Notes: a model not told the origin generated them from the sequence alone. A DNA stretch of 34,048 nucleotides from Planctomycetaceae bacterium (GCA_027489895.1 JAIXZD010000114.1:1-34048), one strand, 5' to 3'. Positions 17,898 through 25,090 are shown, counted from the stretch's first letter. Numbers and translations: made by a program.

Positions 17898-17947
17898 TCC
17901 GCGCAGCGGCCCCCACCAAACGACCCGGCACATCCGCGCAGCGGCCC
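17898..17947. repeat. Two direct repeats of TCCGCGCAGCGGCCC
   Basis: The 15-nt sequence occurs at 17898-17912 and 17933-17947, immediately beside hairpin copy 3. The two units start 35 nt apart. Function is unknown; they may be part of a larger composite repeat. Confidence 0.55.
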
Positions 17948-18047
17948 GCCACCCCAAAACCCCACCCCAAAGAACGACCCAGGCCTCTCGCAAGGTCACC
18001 CCCACGAAAGGCCCAGAACCCTTCCTCCCCATCAACCCTCTACCCGA

Positions 18048-19262
18048 CTACTTCTTCCCCGCCCCCAGGAACGAGAACAGCCCCTTGCGGCCCTTCTTCT
18101 CTTCGCTTTCAGGCTTCGACGTCAGGATCGAGCCATCGATCGTTCCCGCCAGACCTTCCAGAGACTTCGTGATCTTCGCCCGCGGCGCTTGCGTCACCAG
18201 CGGCACGCCGTTGTTCCGCGCCTCGACCATCGTCGCGTAGTCGTTCGGCACCTGCCACGCCACCTCCCGACCGATCGTCTCCAGCGCCTTCGTCAGACTG
18301 ATCTGCGAATCCTCCAGCCCCATCCGGTTCACCACGACCTTCGTCTTCTTCGACAACCCCTCATGCGTGTCGAAGTACTGCAGCATCCGCACCACATTCC
18401 GCAGACACGGCAGGTCGAGCTGCGTCGTCAAGAGGATCGTGTCCGACACCTCCATGATCGTCATGTCCAGCGGACCGTAGCTCTTGCTCACGTCGACCAC
18501 CAGATGCGTGAATGTCGCCTTGAGGAGCGCCACCACCCGCCGCAGGTTGTCCGGCGAGATTTTGAACTTGTCATCCAGATGGATCGGCCGCGGCAACAGA
18601 AACGCCCCGCACGGATGCTTCGTGAGTGACCGCTTCAAGAGCGCGTAGTCCAGCCGCGTGATGTTTTCCGCCACGTCCTGAATCGTGTACTCGGGGATCA
18701 TGTCCAGCCAGACGTCCGCATCCCCCAGCGCAAAATCGAGGTCGATGATCGCCACGCTGTTTTGAGGATGCTGTGCCAGAATGCACGCCAGGTTGATCGC
18801 CAGCGACGTGCACCCCACGCCCCCGCTCACCCCGCACACCGTGATGATCTGGCTCGAGCGCACCTGCCCATCGTCCCGGCCGCTCCGGTTCGTCTGCGAG
18901 ATCCGATCGAGGGCCGACAGGAAGTCTTCGATCCGTAGCGGCAGTCCCAGGAATTCCTTCGCCCCGTTCCGCATCGCCTGCAGAATCAGGCTTCCCTCGG
19001 TGGACGAGCTGATCACCAGCACCGCACACGTGGGCACATCCTGAGACACCCGCGTGATCAGAGCCAGGGCACGGGCCGGGTCCGAGTCGAGCGAGATCAG
19101 CGCGATATCGGGCTGCGTCTGCATCACGACATCGCTGAAGAACTCGTACTTCGAGCACTCCGCCTCGAGCCAGACCGACTCAATCCCCACCAGCAGGTTC
19201 TTGAGTGCGTTCCGCGTGTTCTCATGCGGATCAACCAGCGCCAGTCGCACCACAGTCTTCAT
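18048..19262 (-). CDS. cpaE: Tad pilus assembly ATPase CpaE/TadZ
   Basis: The product is 404 aa from ATG 19262 with GAGGA 7 nt upstream. Residues 1-120 form a receiver-like fold (LALVDPHENTRNAL, ALISLDS, GAKEFLGLPL). Residues about 137-370 are a MinD/ParA-like ATPase domain: ITVCGVSGGVGCTSLAINLA (Walker A), AIIDLDFALGDADVWLD and HLVVDVSKSYG. The Walker A is GVSGGVGCT, so both the signature lysine and the P-loop lysine are replaced (by Ser and Cys). Atypical Walker A motifs are known in the CpaE/TadZ group, which localises the Tad machine at the cell pole or envelope. A Lys-rich tail ends the protein. It is the last gene of the Tad cluster here; tadA, tadB and tadC do not follow. Confidence 0.92.
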   Translation of the reverse strand: MKTVVRLALVDPHENTRNALKNLLVGIESVWLEAECSKYEFFSDVVMQTQPDIALISLDSDPARALALITRVSQDVPTCAVLVISSSTEGSLILQAMRNGAKEFLGLPLRIEDFLSALDRISQTNRSGRDDGQVRSSQIITVCGVSGGVGCTSLAINLACILAQHPQNSVAIIDLDFALGDADVWLDMIPEYTIQDVAENITRLDYALLKRSLTKHPCGAFLLPRPIHLDDKFKISPDNLRRVVALLKATFTHLVVDVSKSYGPLDMTIMEVSDTILLTTQLDLPCLRNVVRMLQYFDTHEGLSKKTKVVVNRMGLEDSQISLTKALETIGREVAWQVPNDYATMVEARNNGVPLVTQAPRAKITKSLEGLAGTIDGSILTSKPESEEKKGRKGLFSFLGAGKK

Positions 19263-19357
19263 AGCTCATCCTCGGTCCAGCCCGGGCTTCGTCAAATTCG
19301 GGTGACATCGCCCCCGCACAACCTGTTGCTCAAACACTCCGTCCCCATCTCGCCGTC

Positions 19358-19382
19358 GTAGCGGAAGCGGTGACGCTTCCCC
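19358..19382. repeat. GTAGCGGAA hairpin repeat, copy 4
   Basis: The arms GGAAGCG (19363-19369) and CGCTTCC (19374-19380) flank loop GTGA. It lies in the gap between cpaC and cpaE. Confidence 0.75.
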
Positions 19383-19400
19383 CGCACCCAACCCCACCCT

Positions 19401-19425
19401 GTAGCGGAACTCGTAAGAGCTCCCC
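19401..19425. repeat. GTAGCGGAA hairpin repeat, copy 5 (inner stem CTC/GAG)
   Basis: The arms GGAACTC (19406-19412) and GAGCTCC (19417-19423) flank loop GTAA, with one A-C mismatch. The inner triplet pair CTC/GAG replaces GCG/CGC of copies 1, 3 and 4, again keeping complementarity. Confidence 0.65.
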
Positions 19426-19442
19426 TCCCTTCGCCCCCTTCC

Positions 19443-21308
19443 TCACGGACTAATCAAACCCGGCCGGCTCGACGACAGCCGATCCCGGCTCGCCGTCGAG
19501 CCACTCTTCGAGGAAGCCGCCTTGGTCCCCGCCGCAGGCGTCGCGCCCTGCTTCGGAATCGACCGGGTTGCTCCCGCCGGCTGCACGCCTCGGTCTCGCG
19601 TGCCAACCCCAGACGTTCCTCGCGGACTCGTCGGGATCCGCCGGGCGGTGCTCGGTGGCGGCACAATCTCACCGGCTGGCTCTGCCGCAGGCGTCGGCGA
19701 CAATCCGCCAGGTCCCGTCGCCGGGGCCGCATCAGGCGTGGCCGGCACTACTGGAGATGTCGGAACAGCTTCCAGCGGCACTCCTTCGACCGCGGCTCCC
19801 TGCGGTGCGGCCGGTGCCAGCGGTACTCCGCCAGACGTTCCTTCCGCCCCAACATCCCGCGGCATCAAACCCGTCGGAGCCATCTCGTAGTCCACGTCCC
19901 CATCCGGTCCATACCGCGGCACTTCCATGTAGCCGCTGCCATACAGCTCGCGATCAGTCGGCGACACCGTCTGCTGGCCCGGCAGTAACTCCGGAATTTG
20001 ATCAGGCGACAGCGGTTCGGCCAGTTCCGGCGTCACCAGAATCAGCAGTTCCGTTTCCGATTCATCATGCGACACCCGGCGGAACGCGGCCCCCACCCAC
20101 GGCAGTTCGCCAAGGAACGGAATCTTCTGCGTTCGCGACTGCACGCGATTGTTGATCAGTCCCGCAATCACCAGCGTCTCGCCGAAGTTCATCTCGACTT
20201 GCGCATTTGCCCGCCGAGTCGTCAGCCCAGGCACCACCGTCGTGCCCACGGTCACCTGGTTCGTGAAGTCCTTCTCGCTCACTTCCGGAGCCACTTCCAG
20301 CCGCACCCGGCCATTTCCCAGCACGATCGGAACGAATTCCAGGCGCACACCAAACGGCTTGAACTGCACCGTCACGGTGCCCAGCCCCCCCGGAACCAGA
20401 ATCGGGAACTCACCCCCCGACAGGAAATTCGCGGGGCGGCCGTTCACCGTCATCAGCGTTGGCTCCGCCAGCACCTTCAGCAGCGATTCCTGCTTCAATG
20501 CTTCGAGGAACCCCGCGAAGATGTTGTCGTTGCTCACCAGCCCGAATGACGCCGTCGAATTCCCCATGCCCGCGGCCGGGAATCCCACGGGGCCACCAAA
20601 CGGCATCGACGCCGATCCAATCGTCCCAATGTTCCCCGGGGTACTGCTGACGTAGCTTCCGTCCCGGACGTTCAGGAAGTTGAACCCCAGCGTGCGGATC
20701 TTCCCCCGCTGCACTTCCATGATCTTCACCCGCAGCATCACCTGCTGGATCCCACTCACGCGCAGGTAGTTGAGCACCTTCGGATGGAACTGTTCCGCAA
20801 TCTCCACGATCGGCGTCAACTGGTCCGGCTGATTCACCCAGCCCAGAAGCAGCACGCTGTCCTTCACCTTGATCGCATGGACCGAGGCATCCGGAAACGC
20901 TCGCTTGATGATCGCTTCGAGTTGTTTCGTATCGCCGCTCACCAGAATCTCGACCGAGAACAGTTCGTTGTTCTCGTCGACCACAGCCAGTGTCGTCACG
21001 CCCGCCGCCACCGCCTGAATGCGGATCTTGCGCGGGTCGTTCGACTCCGGTCGTTCCGGATCGGAGATCGTCGTCACCTTGAGAACCGCCGGGTCGAACC
21101 CATCAACCGTCTTGATCCGGTTGGTGAACGACAGAATCCGGCTCGATTTCTCGATGAGCGTCAGATTGCTCTGCTTGGTGGCGACGGACACCACCAGGGT
21201 GTTCCGGCCGTCATCTTGTGCCGTGGCCGGTGCCAGCCAGCCTGTCATGACGACAAGCGGCGCGAGCAGTAAGGCCAGACGTGTCCAGGTTAGGCCGGTT
21301 TGACGCAT
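19443..21308 (-). CDS. cpaC: Tad pilus secretin CpaC/RcpA
   Basis: The product is 621 aa from ATG 21308. The signal peptide is residues 1-30 (LALLLAPLVVMTGWLAPATA, cleavage before QDD). The N-terminal pilus-formation domain (about 35-115) includes RILSFTNRIKTVDGFDPAVLKV. A BON-like segment (about 120-170) is followed by the secretin core (about 180-435), with VLAEPTLMTVNGRPANFLSG and VEMNFGETLVIAGLI, and a conserved LVTPELAEPL end. Residues about 440-621 are a Pro/Ala/Gly/Ser-rich tail unlike standard secretins, which usually end soon after the core. It forms the outer-membrane channel for the Flp pilus, with CpaB as partner. The 180-nt gap to cpaE contains two palindromic repeats. Confidence 0.95.
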   Translation of the reverse strand: MRQTGLTWTRLALLLAPLVVMTGWLAPATAQDDGRNTLVVSVATKQSNLTLIEKSSRILSFTNRIKTVDGFDPAVLKVTTISDPERPESNDPRKIRIQAVAAGVTTLAVVDENNELFSVEILVSGDTKQLEAIIKRAFPDASVHAIKVKDSVLLLGWVNQPDQLTPIVEIAEQFHPKVLNYLRVSGIQQVMLRVKIMEVQRGKIRTLGFNFLNVRDGSYVSSTPGNIGTIGSASMPFGGPVGFPAAGMGNSTASFGLVSNDNIFAGFLEALKQESLLKVLAEPTLMTVNGRPANFLSGGEFPILVPGGLGTVTVQFKPFGVRLEFVPIVLGNGRVRLEVAPEVSEKDFTNQVTVGTTVVPGLTTRRANAQVEMNFGETLVIAGLINNRVQSRTQKIPFLGELPWVGAAFRRVSHDESETELLILVTPELAEPLSPDQIPELLPGQQTVSPTDRELYGSGYMEVPRYGPDGDVDYEMAPTGLMPRDVGAEGTSGGVPLAPAAPQGAAVEGVPLEAVPTSPVVPATPDAAPATGPGGLSPTPAAEPAGEIVPPPSTARRIPTSPRGTSGVGTRDRGVQPAGATRSIPKQGATPAAGTKAASSKSGSTASRDRLSSSRPGLISP

Positions 21309-21648
21309 CCATGCACCTGTGGGTCGAGTCGTCCATGAGAGCCCCGCCCGGAACGAACAGTCTCGTTCTCAGGCTGACGTCGCGGGTGACGCAGGCCTCC
21401 TGTCACTGGTTCTTCTCGTCTCGTCCTTCCCGTCGCGTTCGTGCGCGTCTGGTCCTGTTCGACCGTTCCCCCACTCGGCCCAGCCCCATCTCTGAGAACC
21501 GTAAGCCAAACGGGAGCGGGGCAGGCGTTTCCAACACCCACCCCAGACACCACTCACGCGGTCACCGAAGCGGAAACGCCTCAGTGACCTGTTCCTTCGA
21601 TTCAGTTCCTTCCTCATCCCACGTCAGAACGCGGGTGAGAAGGGTGCT
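21309..21648. other. Intergenic gap between cpaB and cpaC
   Basis: These 340 nt contain the hairpin at 21560-21589 and no credible gene. No clear promoter for cpaC is seen. Confidence 0.5.
21560..21589. other. Hairpin between cpaB and cpaC
   Basis: The arms GGTCAC (21560-21565) and GTGACC (21584-21589) are perfect. Inside, GA/TC and GCG/CGC pairs separated by single mismatches lead to a GAAA loop (TTTC on the minus strand). It lies 60 nt past the cpaB stop. No T-run follows, so it may slow or stabilise rather than terminate the transcript. Confidence 0.45.
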
Positions 21649-22809
21649 TTAGCCCGCATTCGATTGGTTCGTCGCGTCCATCTTCCGGGCCGCCGGCTGA
21701 TTCGACTTCGATTGATCAGCCTTCGTGCGCGGTTCCGAAATCAACTGCCGCAGCCAACTGCCCACGTCCGCTCCACCCTTCTTCTCCGGTGTCGCAGCCG
21801 ATGCCGTCGGCTCACCAGCCGCTGGGTTCTCTTGGAACTCTTCTTTCTCGGGAACGATTTCGAGCGTTTCCACTCGCTTCTCTTCGCCATCGTAAATCGT
21901 GATCGACCAGGTGTTCTTCGGCGCGATCGCAGGCACTTCCAACTCAGGTTGCGGAGTCTCCGCCGAGGGCGACGGAACGTTCGGGTTCAGGAACGACTTC
22001 AACCGGTCCTGCTCCGTCCCGCTCATCTGGGTATTGCTGACTTTGGTCGGAGCAGGCTCCGCCGGATCTTCTTCCGACAGTTTGACGCCTTCGTCGGTAT
22101 CGATCCCTTCAAACGCTTCGTCGTCAATCTCCGTCGTCTCCACCGCCACATCGTCCGTCGTGCTTCGCAGCGTCAACTGCAACTGCCCGTTCTGCGTCGC
22201 ATACGACAGCGTCTGGGCCTGTTGCGGCGTCACCAGCAGCGACACGTTCTCCGGCTTCGCACTCGCCTTTGAGGCATCCGCCGAATCCTGGTGCCGAACT
22301 TTATCCACCGAGAAAATCTCGATGTTGGTCAGAATCGTTTTGGTCTTCTTGAACTGGACTCCGTTCTTCTGCCGGGCATACGTCAACACGATGTCGACCT
22401 TGTTCCCTGCCGTCACCATCCCCGAAATCGACGACGTCGCGTTGACTGGCACCGCAACCACGCGCATCCCCTTCGGGATCTGGGCCGCCACCCCAATCAC
22501 GCCTGGCTCGCCCATCTTCGCCTGGAGAATCAACTCCCCAGGAAACAGCCGCACGGTGGTCGCCCGCCGCTTGTACTGCTCAGGATCCGTCACGGCCCCC
22601 TGCGGGATCGTCTGAACTTCGCGCTCTTCAAACGCGACGTTCTCCTCCTTCAGCTCCGCGCCGGCATCAATTTCCATGCGGGCGACGAGCACCGAGACCT
22701 TGTTCCCGCCGCTCGACTTCCGCTCCGCCAGCACCTGCTGGACACCCACCATCGCCACCAGACCGCAGCCCAGCGCCATGGCCAACAGCACCATCGTTTT
22801 CAGTTTCAT
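21649..22809 (-). CDS. cpaB: Flp pilus assembly protein CpaB/RcpC
   Basis: The product is 386 aa from ATG 22809. It has an N-terminal membrane anchor or signal (MKLKTMVLLAMALGCGLVAM, residues 1-28) and a SAF-like domain at about 38-100 (VLVARMEIDAGAELKEENV, FPGELILQAKM). The RcpC/CpaB domain follows at about 105-215 (GMRVVAVPVNATSSISGMVTAG, NKVDIVLTY). The C-terminal 170 residues are acidic, Pro/Glu-rich and low-complexity, longer than in typical CpaB. The protein stabilises the CpaC secretin in the periplasm. It lies between cpaA and cpaC in the expected Tad order. A 514-nt gap with a stem-loop and an ACCTAGGT palindrome separates it from cpaA, so it may have its own promoter. Confidence 0.92.
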   Translation of the reverse strand: MKLKTMVLLAMALGCGLVAMVGVQQVLAERKSSGGNKVSVLVARMEIDAGAELKEENVAFEEREVQTIPQGAVTDPEQYKRRATTVRLFPGELILQAKMGEPGVIGVAAQIPKGMRVVAVPVNATSSISGMVTAGNKVDIVLTYARQKNGVQFKKTKTILTNIEIFSVDKVRHQDSADASKASAKPENVSLLVTPQQAQTLSYATQNGQLQLTLRSTTDDVAVETTEIDDEAFEGIDTDEGVKLSEEDPAEPAPTKVSNTQMSGTEQDRLKSFLNPNVPSPSAETPQPELEVPAIAPKNTWSITIYDGEEKRVETLEIVPEKEEFQENPAAGEPTASAATPEKKGGADVGSWLRQLISEPRTKADQSKSNQPAARKMDATNQSNAG

Positions 22810-22957
22810 CGGAACACCTTGGCGAACGTGACTGCGAACAGATGCATTCCTGCTCGGTCAGCCCCGCATTTGGGACATCCCTCGCAACGCAGACATCCTG
22901 TCCCGAACGTTCGCCTCCCTGCTCCGCGCAGAGCCTTCCTCCGCACGTCCACTGAGA

Positions 22958-22965
22958 ACCTAGGT
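22958..22965. promoter_or_regulatory. ACCTAGGT palindrome upstream of cpaB
   Basis: This perfect 8-bp palindrome sits in the 10-nt minus-strand match GACCTAGGTT, also found upstream of flp (25008-25017). No good -35 box is visible at 16-18 nt spacing here, so a shared regulator site is as likely as a shared -10. Confidence 0.35.
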
Positions 22966-23229
22966 CGCAAAATCCTCTCGCGCCGTCAGATTCCTCTGGA
23001 TTTTCTCCAGTCGCTGGAATCCATTCCGCCGCTTGAGGTTCCGCTCTTTCGTTTCGGCACCGGCCAATCCTCACATCCCGCCTCGTTCCACACCGGACCT
23101 GTACGTCTGTGCGGACATCTGGCGCGATTGTGACGATCGGCGCGGTCAACCATCTGTATCATCGGCAGGGCGCTTCCCGACTCTTCACTCTGTGCCGGAT
23201 TCTCCCTCTGTTCCGGAAACGCACGAAAT

Positions 23230-23267
23230 GCCACAAGCGGCGGAGGCTGACCCCCGCCGCTTGTGGC
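23230..23267 (-). terminator. 14-bp stem-loop after cpaA
   Basis: The arms at 23230-23243 (GCCACAAGCGGCGG) and 23254-23267 are perfectly complementary around a 10-nt loop. On the minus strand ATTTCG follows. It lies 57 nt past the cpaA stop. The stem is very strong but the U-tract is poor, so it may attenuate rather than fully stop transcription. Confidence 0.6.
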
Positions 23268-23323
23268 GATTTCAGGTTTCCAGTGATCGACAACCCGGTC
23301 GACCAGGACAGTCTCGCTGCGAT

Positions 23324-23875
23324 TTACACCAGGCCTGCGTAGATGAAGTACGCGATCGAGCCGATGCAGATCGGAATCCCGTACGGCAGAAGGTGCATCC
23401 GCGGCTTCCGCTCGGCAGCGATCTCCGCCAGCTTCCGCGGATTCTTGATCGTCGTCCATTCGCCCAGAATCATCAGGGCGTTGCCGTAGTGGTGCTGGAA
23501 CTTGCCCGACTTCCACACCATCACCAGTGCCATCACCGCACCCACAACCACCGAGACGCAGAACGCATCCCACGTCACCTGCGGGCCCAGCCAGGCACCC
23601 ATTCCGGCCATCAGCTTCACGTCGCCGGCGCCCATCCCGCCCACCGCATACAGCGGCAACAGAGTCAGCAGCCCGACAACCATTCCGTATCCGCCAAATT
23701 GCAGACCGTCCCAGCCGTTGGCGATCCCGTTGTAGACCAGGCCCGACAGGACCATCGGGAACGTCAACCAGTTCGGAACTCGCAACTGCTTGCCGTCGAT
23801 CCACGCTGCCCAGATCAGCAGCAGGCAGACGACCTTCGTCGGCCAGTGTTCGATGAGAAGTGTGTGCCAATCCAT
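23324..23875 (-). CDS. cpaA: A24-family prepilin peptidase CpaA/TadV
   Basis: The product is 183 aa from ATG 23875; an upstream in-frame GTG (23932) gives a non-hydrophobic extension that I reject. The two catalytic aspartates of the A24 family are visible, in AAWIDGKQLRVPNW and in the GxGD motif of GGMGAGDVKLMAGMG. Several hydrophobic segments fit a polytopic inner-membrane protein. The family cleaves class III signals after Gly in Flp prepilins (the G-PTAVEY site in the two flp genes here) and in pseudopilins. It may also process the three small pilin-like proteins nearby, but their Glu position is shifted by one. It lies between the flp genes and cpaB, as in other Tad loci. Confidence 0.93.
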   Translation of the reverse strand: MDWHTLLIEHWPTKVVCLLLIWAAWIDGKQLRVPNWLTFPMVLSGLVYNGIANGWDGLQFGGYGMVVGLLTLLPLYAVGGMGAGDVKLMAGMGAWLGPQVTWDAFCVSVVVGAVMALVMVWKSGKFQHHYGNALMILGEWTTIKNPRKLAEIAAERKPRMHLLPYGIPICIGSIAYFIYAGLV

Positions 23876-24034
23876 TTTTCGGCCAAAACCTTTCTGAGGG
23901 GGGAGACTACCTGCCTTGTTCGCACGGCCCACTGCCGCACCGGTTGTTCATCGCGCAAGCTCCGCCACACGATCTTCAGTTCTGCAACATCCTGTCATGC
24001 TTCAGCCAACCCTGGCCGCATCACCGGGAACGCC

Positions 24035-24055
24035 CACTCGTGCAAAACACGAGTG
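24035..24055. repeat. Perfect 8-bp hairpin CACTCGTG/CACGAGTG
   Basis: The arms at 24035-24042 and 24048-24055 flank the loop CAAAA. It lies between the small ORF and cpaA. The repeated CCCAC flanks suggest a dispersed palindromic element. Confidence 0.5.
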
Positions 24056-24082
24056 CCCACTCCCAGAGCCGCGGCCCCTGCC

Positions 24083-24187
24083 TTATCGCCGCGCCAGAAA
24101 CAACTGCGTGAACACCACCACCCCGCCACCCATGGCCATCACCATCTGCGGCAGAGTCAGTTCGATTTCCAACCAGAACGGAAACAT
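24083..24187 (-). CDS. Small hydrophobic ORF (34 aa) in the Tad cluster
   Basis: A frame of 34 codons starts at ATG 24187, preceded by AGGTG five nt upstream, and ends at TAA 24083-24085. It translates to MFPFWLEIEL, TLPQMVMAMG, GGVVVFTQLF, LARR. It would be a very short membrane peptide with one hydrophobic helix and a C-terminal Arg pair. It is co-directional with flp1 upstream and cpaA downstream, with a good ribosome-binding site. I do not recognise the family. Its reality rests on the RBS, position and composition; a chance ORF remains possible. Confidence 0.45.
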   Translation of the reverse strand: MFPFWLEIELTLPQMVMAMGGGVVVFTQLFLARR

Positions 24188-24227
24188 GATTCACCTGCTC
24201 TTCAATTCGGTGTCGTAAAGTCTTCCA

Positions 24228-24259
24228 ACCCGGAACCCCGCTCATGCTGGTATCCGGGT
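24228..24259. other. Hairpin between flp1 and the small ORF
   Basis: The arms ACCCGGA (24228-24234) and TCCGGGT (24253-24259) are perfect; ACC/GGT extends the stem after a one-base bulge. It lies 23 nt past the flp1 stop. No T-run follows. Confidence 0.45.
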
Positions 24260-24281
24260 CGACACATCCAACCACTTCAAC

Positions 24282-24467
24282 TCACGAACTCGTGCCACCC
24301 AGCTTGCCCGAGACCGTCGTGAACGTCGTATTCGCTCGCGTGCCGATCGTGCTGATCGACGTGAGGCAGACCACCACAATCAGGGCCAGCATCACCGCAT
24401 ACTCAACAGCCGTCGGGCCGTCTTCCGAAACCAGGAACTGCTTGACATCGTTGACCAACTGACGCAT
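24282..24467 (-). CDS. flp: Flp-family type IVc pilin (distal copy)
   Basis: The product is 61 aa from ATG 24467 with GGAG 9 nt upstream. The 17-residue leader ends in SEDG, followed by PTAVEYAVMLALIVVVCLT: Glu at +5 and Tyr at +6 after the predicted CpaA cleavage site, as in Flp pilins. The tail is short and Thr/Ser-rich (IGTRANTTFTTVSGKLGGTSS). It is nearly identical to the proximal flp in the core helix, with differences in the leader and tail. It should be the major or minor subunit of the Tad pilus. Confidence 0.93.
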   Translation of the reverse strand: MRQLVNDVKQFLVSEDGPTAVEYAVMLALIVVVCLTSISTIGTRANTTFTTVSGKLGGTSS

Positions 24468-24540
24468 CTGTCTGACTCCGCTGCGTTTGTGGTGATGAAT
24501 GGGGGGGGAGCAAACTGGCACCAATCACTCCGAGACCCCA

Positions 24541-24575
24541 CACCCGGCCGAGGCGGTGCAAGCCTCGGCCGGGTG
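24541..24575. other. 14-bp stem-loop between the two flp genes
   Basis: The arms CACCCGGCCGAGGC (24541-24554) and 24562-24575 are perfectly complementary, with a 7-nt loop. On the minus strand no T-run follows. It may protect the 3' end of the proximal flp mRNA or reduce downstream expression, so that this pilin is made in excess. Confidence 0.6.
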
Positions 24576-24608
24576 CGTTTTCGGGTCTCAAATCAGGCGG
24601 GTGTCGAA

Positions 24609-24794
24609 TTACGACGAGGTGCCGCCGAGCTTCGTGGCGACGCTGTTGAACGTCGTGTTGGCGTTCGTCCCGATCGAGCTGATCGCCGTCAAGCAGACCA
24701 CAACGATCAGGGCCAGCATCACGGCGTATTCAACAGCCGTCGGACCATCTTCCGAAACCAGGAACTTCTGGACGCTCAGAGCAAAAGCCTTCAT
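24609..24794 (-). CDS. flp: Flp-family type IVc pilin (proximal copy)
   Basis: The product is 61 aa from ATG 24794 with AAAGG about 10 nt upstream; longer frames are rejected because they lack the pilin leader. The leader is MKAFALSVQKFLVSEDG, and the mature start is PTAVEYAVMLALI, with Glu at +5 and Tyr at +6. The tail is IGTNANTTFNSVATKLGGTSS. It is the first gene of the Tad cluster and closest to the promoter at 25008-25035. With the distal copy it forms a tandem pair, as is common in Tad loci. It is probably the major pilin, judging by position. Confidence 0.94.
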   Translation of the reverse strand: MKAFALSVQKFLVSEDGPTAVEYAVMLALIVVVCLTAISSIGTNANTTFNSVATKLGGTSS

Positions 24795-25007
24795 GTGTCT
24801 AACCTTTCGCAATTCGCAGGTGGTGACCAAACCAACCCGCCTTGACCCGTGTGCCCGGCCCTCGCACCGCGATCGACCCCGTTGGTCGTCGCTTGCACCG
24901 AAACCAGACACACCACCCAAACGAAATCCTCTGAAACCCAGAGGCGTGACCCAATTCCTTGCGTCCCCGTCGCTGCCGCTCAGTCGCGTCCGTTGCGGGA
25001 ACACCAA

Positions 25008-25035
25008 AACCTAGGTCACCGTTCGAACGTGTCAA
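25008..25035 (-). promoter_or_regulatory. Candidate flp/Tad promoter with palindromes
   Basis: On the minus strand a consensus -35 TTGACA (25035-25030) follows a T-run. After 16 nt comes TAGGTT (25013-25008) as a weak -10. The spacer contains the perfect palindrome CGTTCGAACG (25020-25029), and the -10 overlaps ACCTAGGT (25009-25016). Both could bind a regulator. The leader to flp would be about 205 nt. Confidence 0.45.
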
Positions 25036-25090
25036 AAAATTCCGCGCCGGAAATTTGTAACGCCCTCTTCACCCCACTTATTGCGGGTGG

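Larger units (their letters stand above)
17337..18047. other. Intergenic gap with repeats, no gene recognised
   Basis: These 711 nt lie between cpaE and paralogue C. They hold one GTAGCGGAA hairpin (17873-17897) and a 15-nt direct repeat (17898-17912 and 17933-17947). Open frames on either strand lack domains and cross the repeats. The missing tadA, tadB and tadC genes are not here. Confidence 0.6.
22810..23323. other. Intergenic gap between cpaA and cpaB
   Basis: These 514 nt hold a 14-bp stem-loop (23230-23267) after cpaA and the palindrome ACCTAGGT (22958-22965) 149 nt upstream of cpaB. On the minus strand the latter lies in GACCTAGGTT, identical to the flp promoter region. No credible gene is present; one long frame here is an extension of a shadow of cpaA. 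Confidence 0.6.

Noticed and set aside
22986-23870. 294-codon minus-strand open frame
   Set aside because: It overlaps cpaA in another frame; cpaA has both catalytic aspartate motifs.
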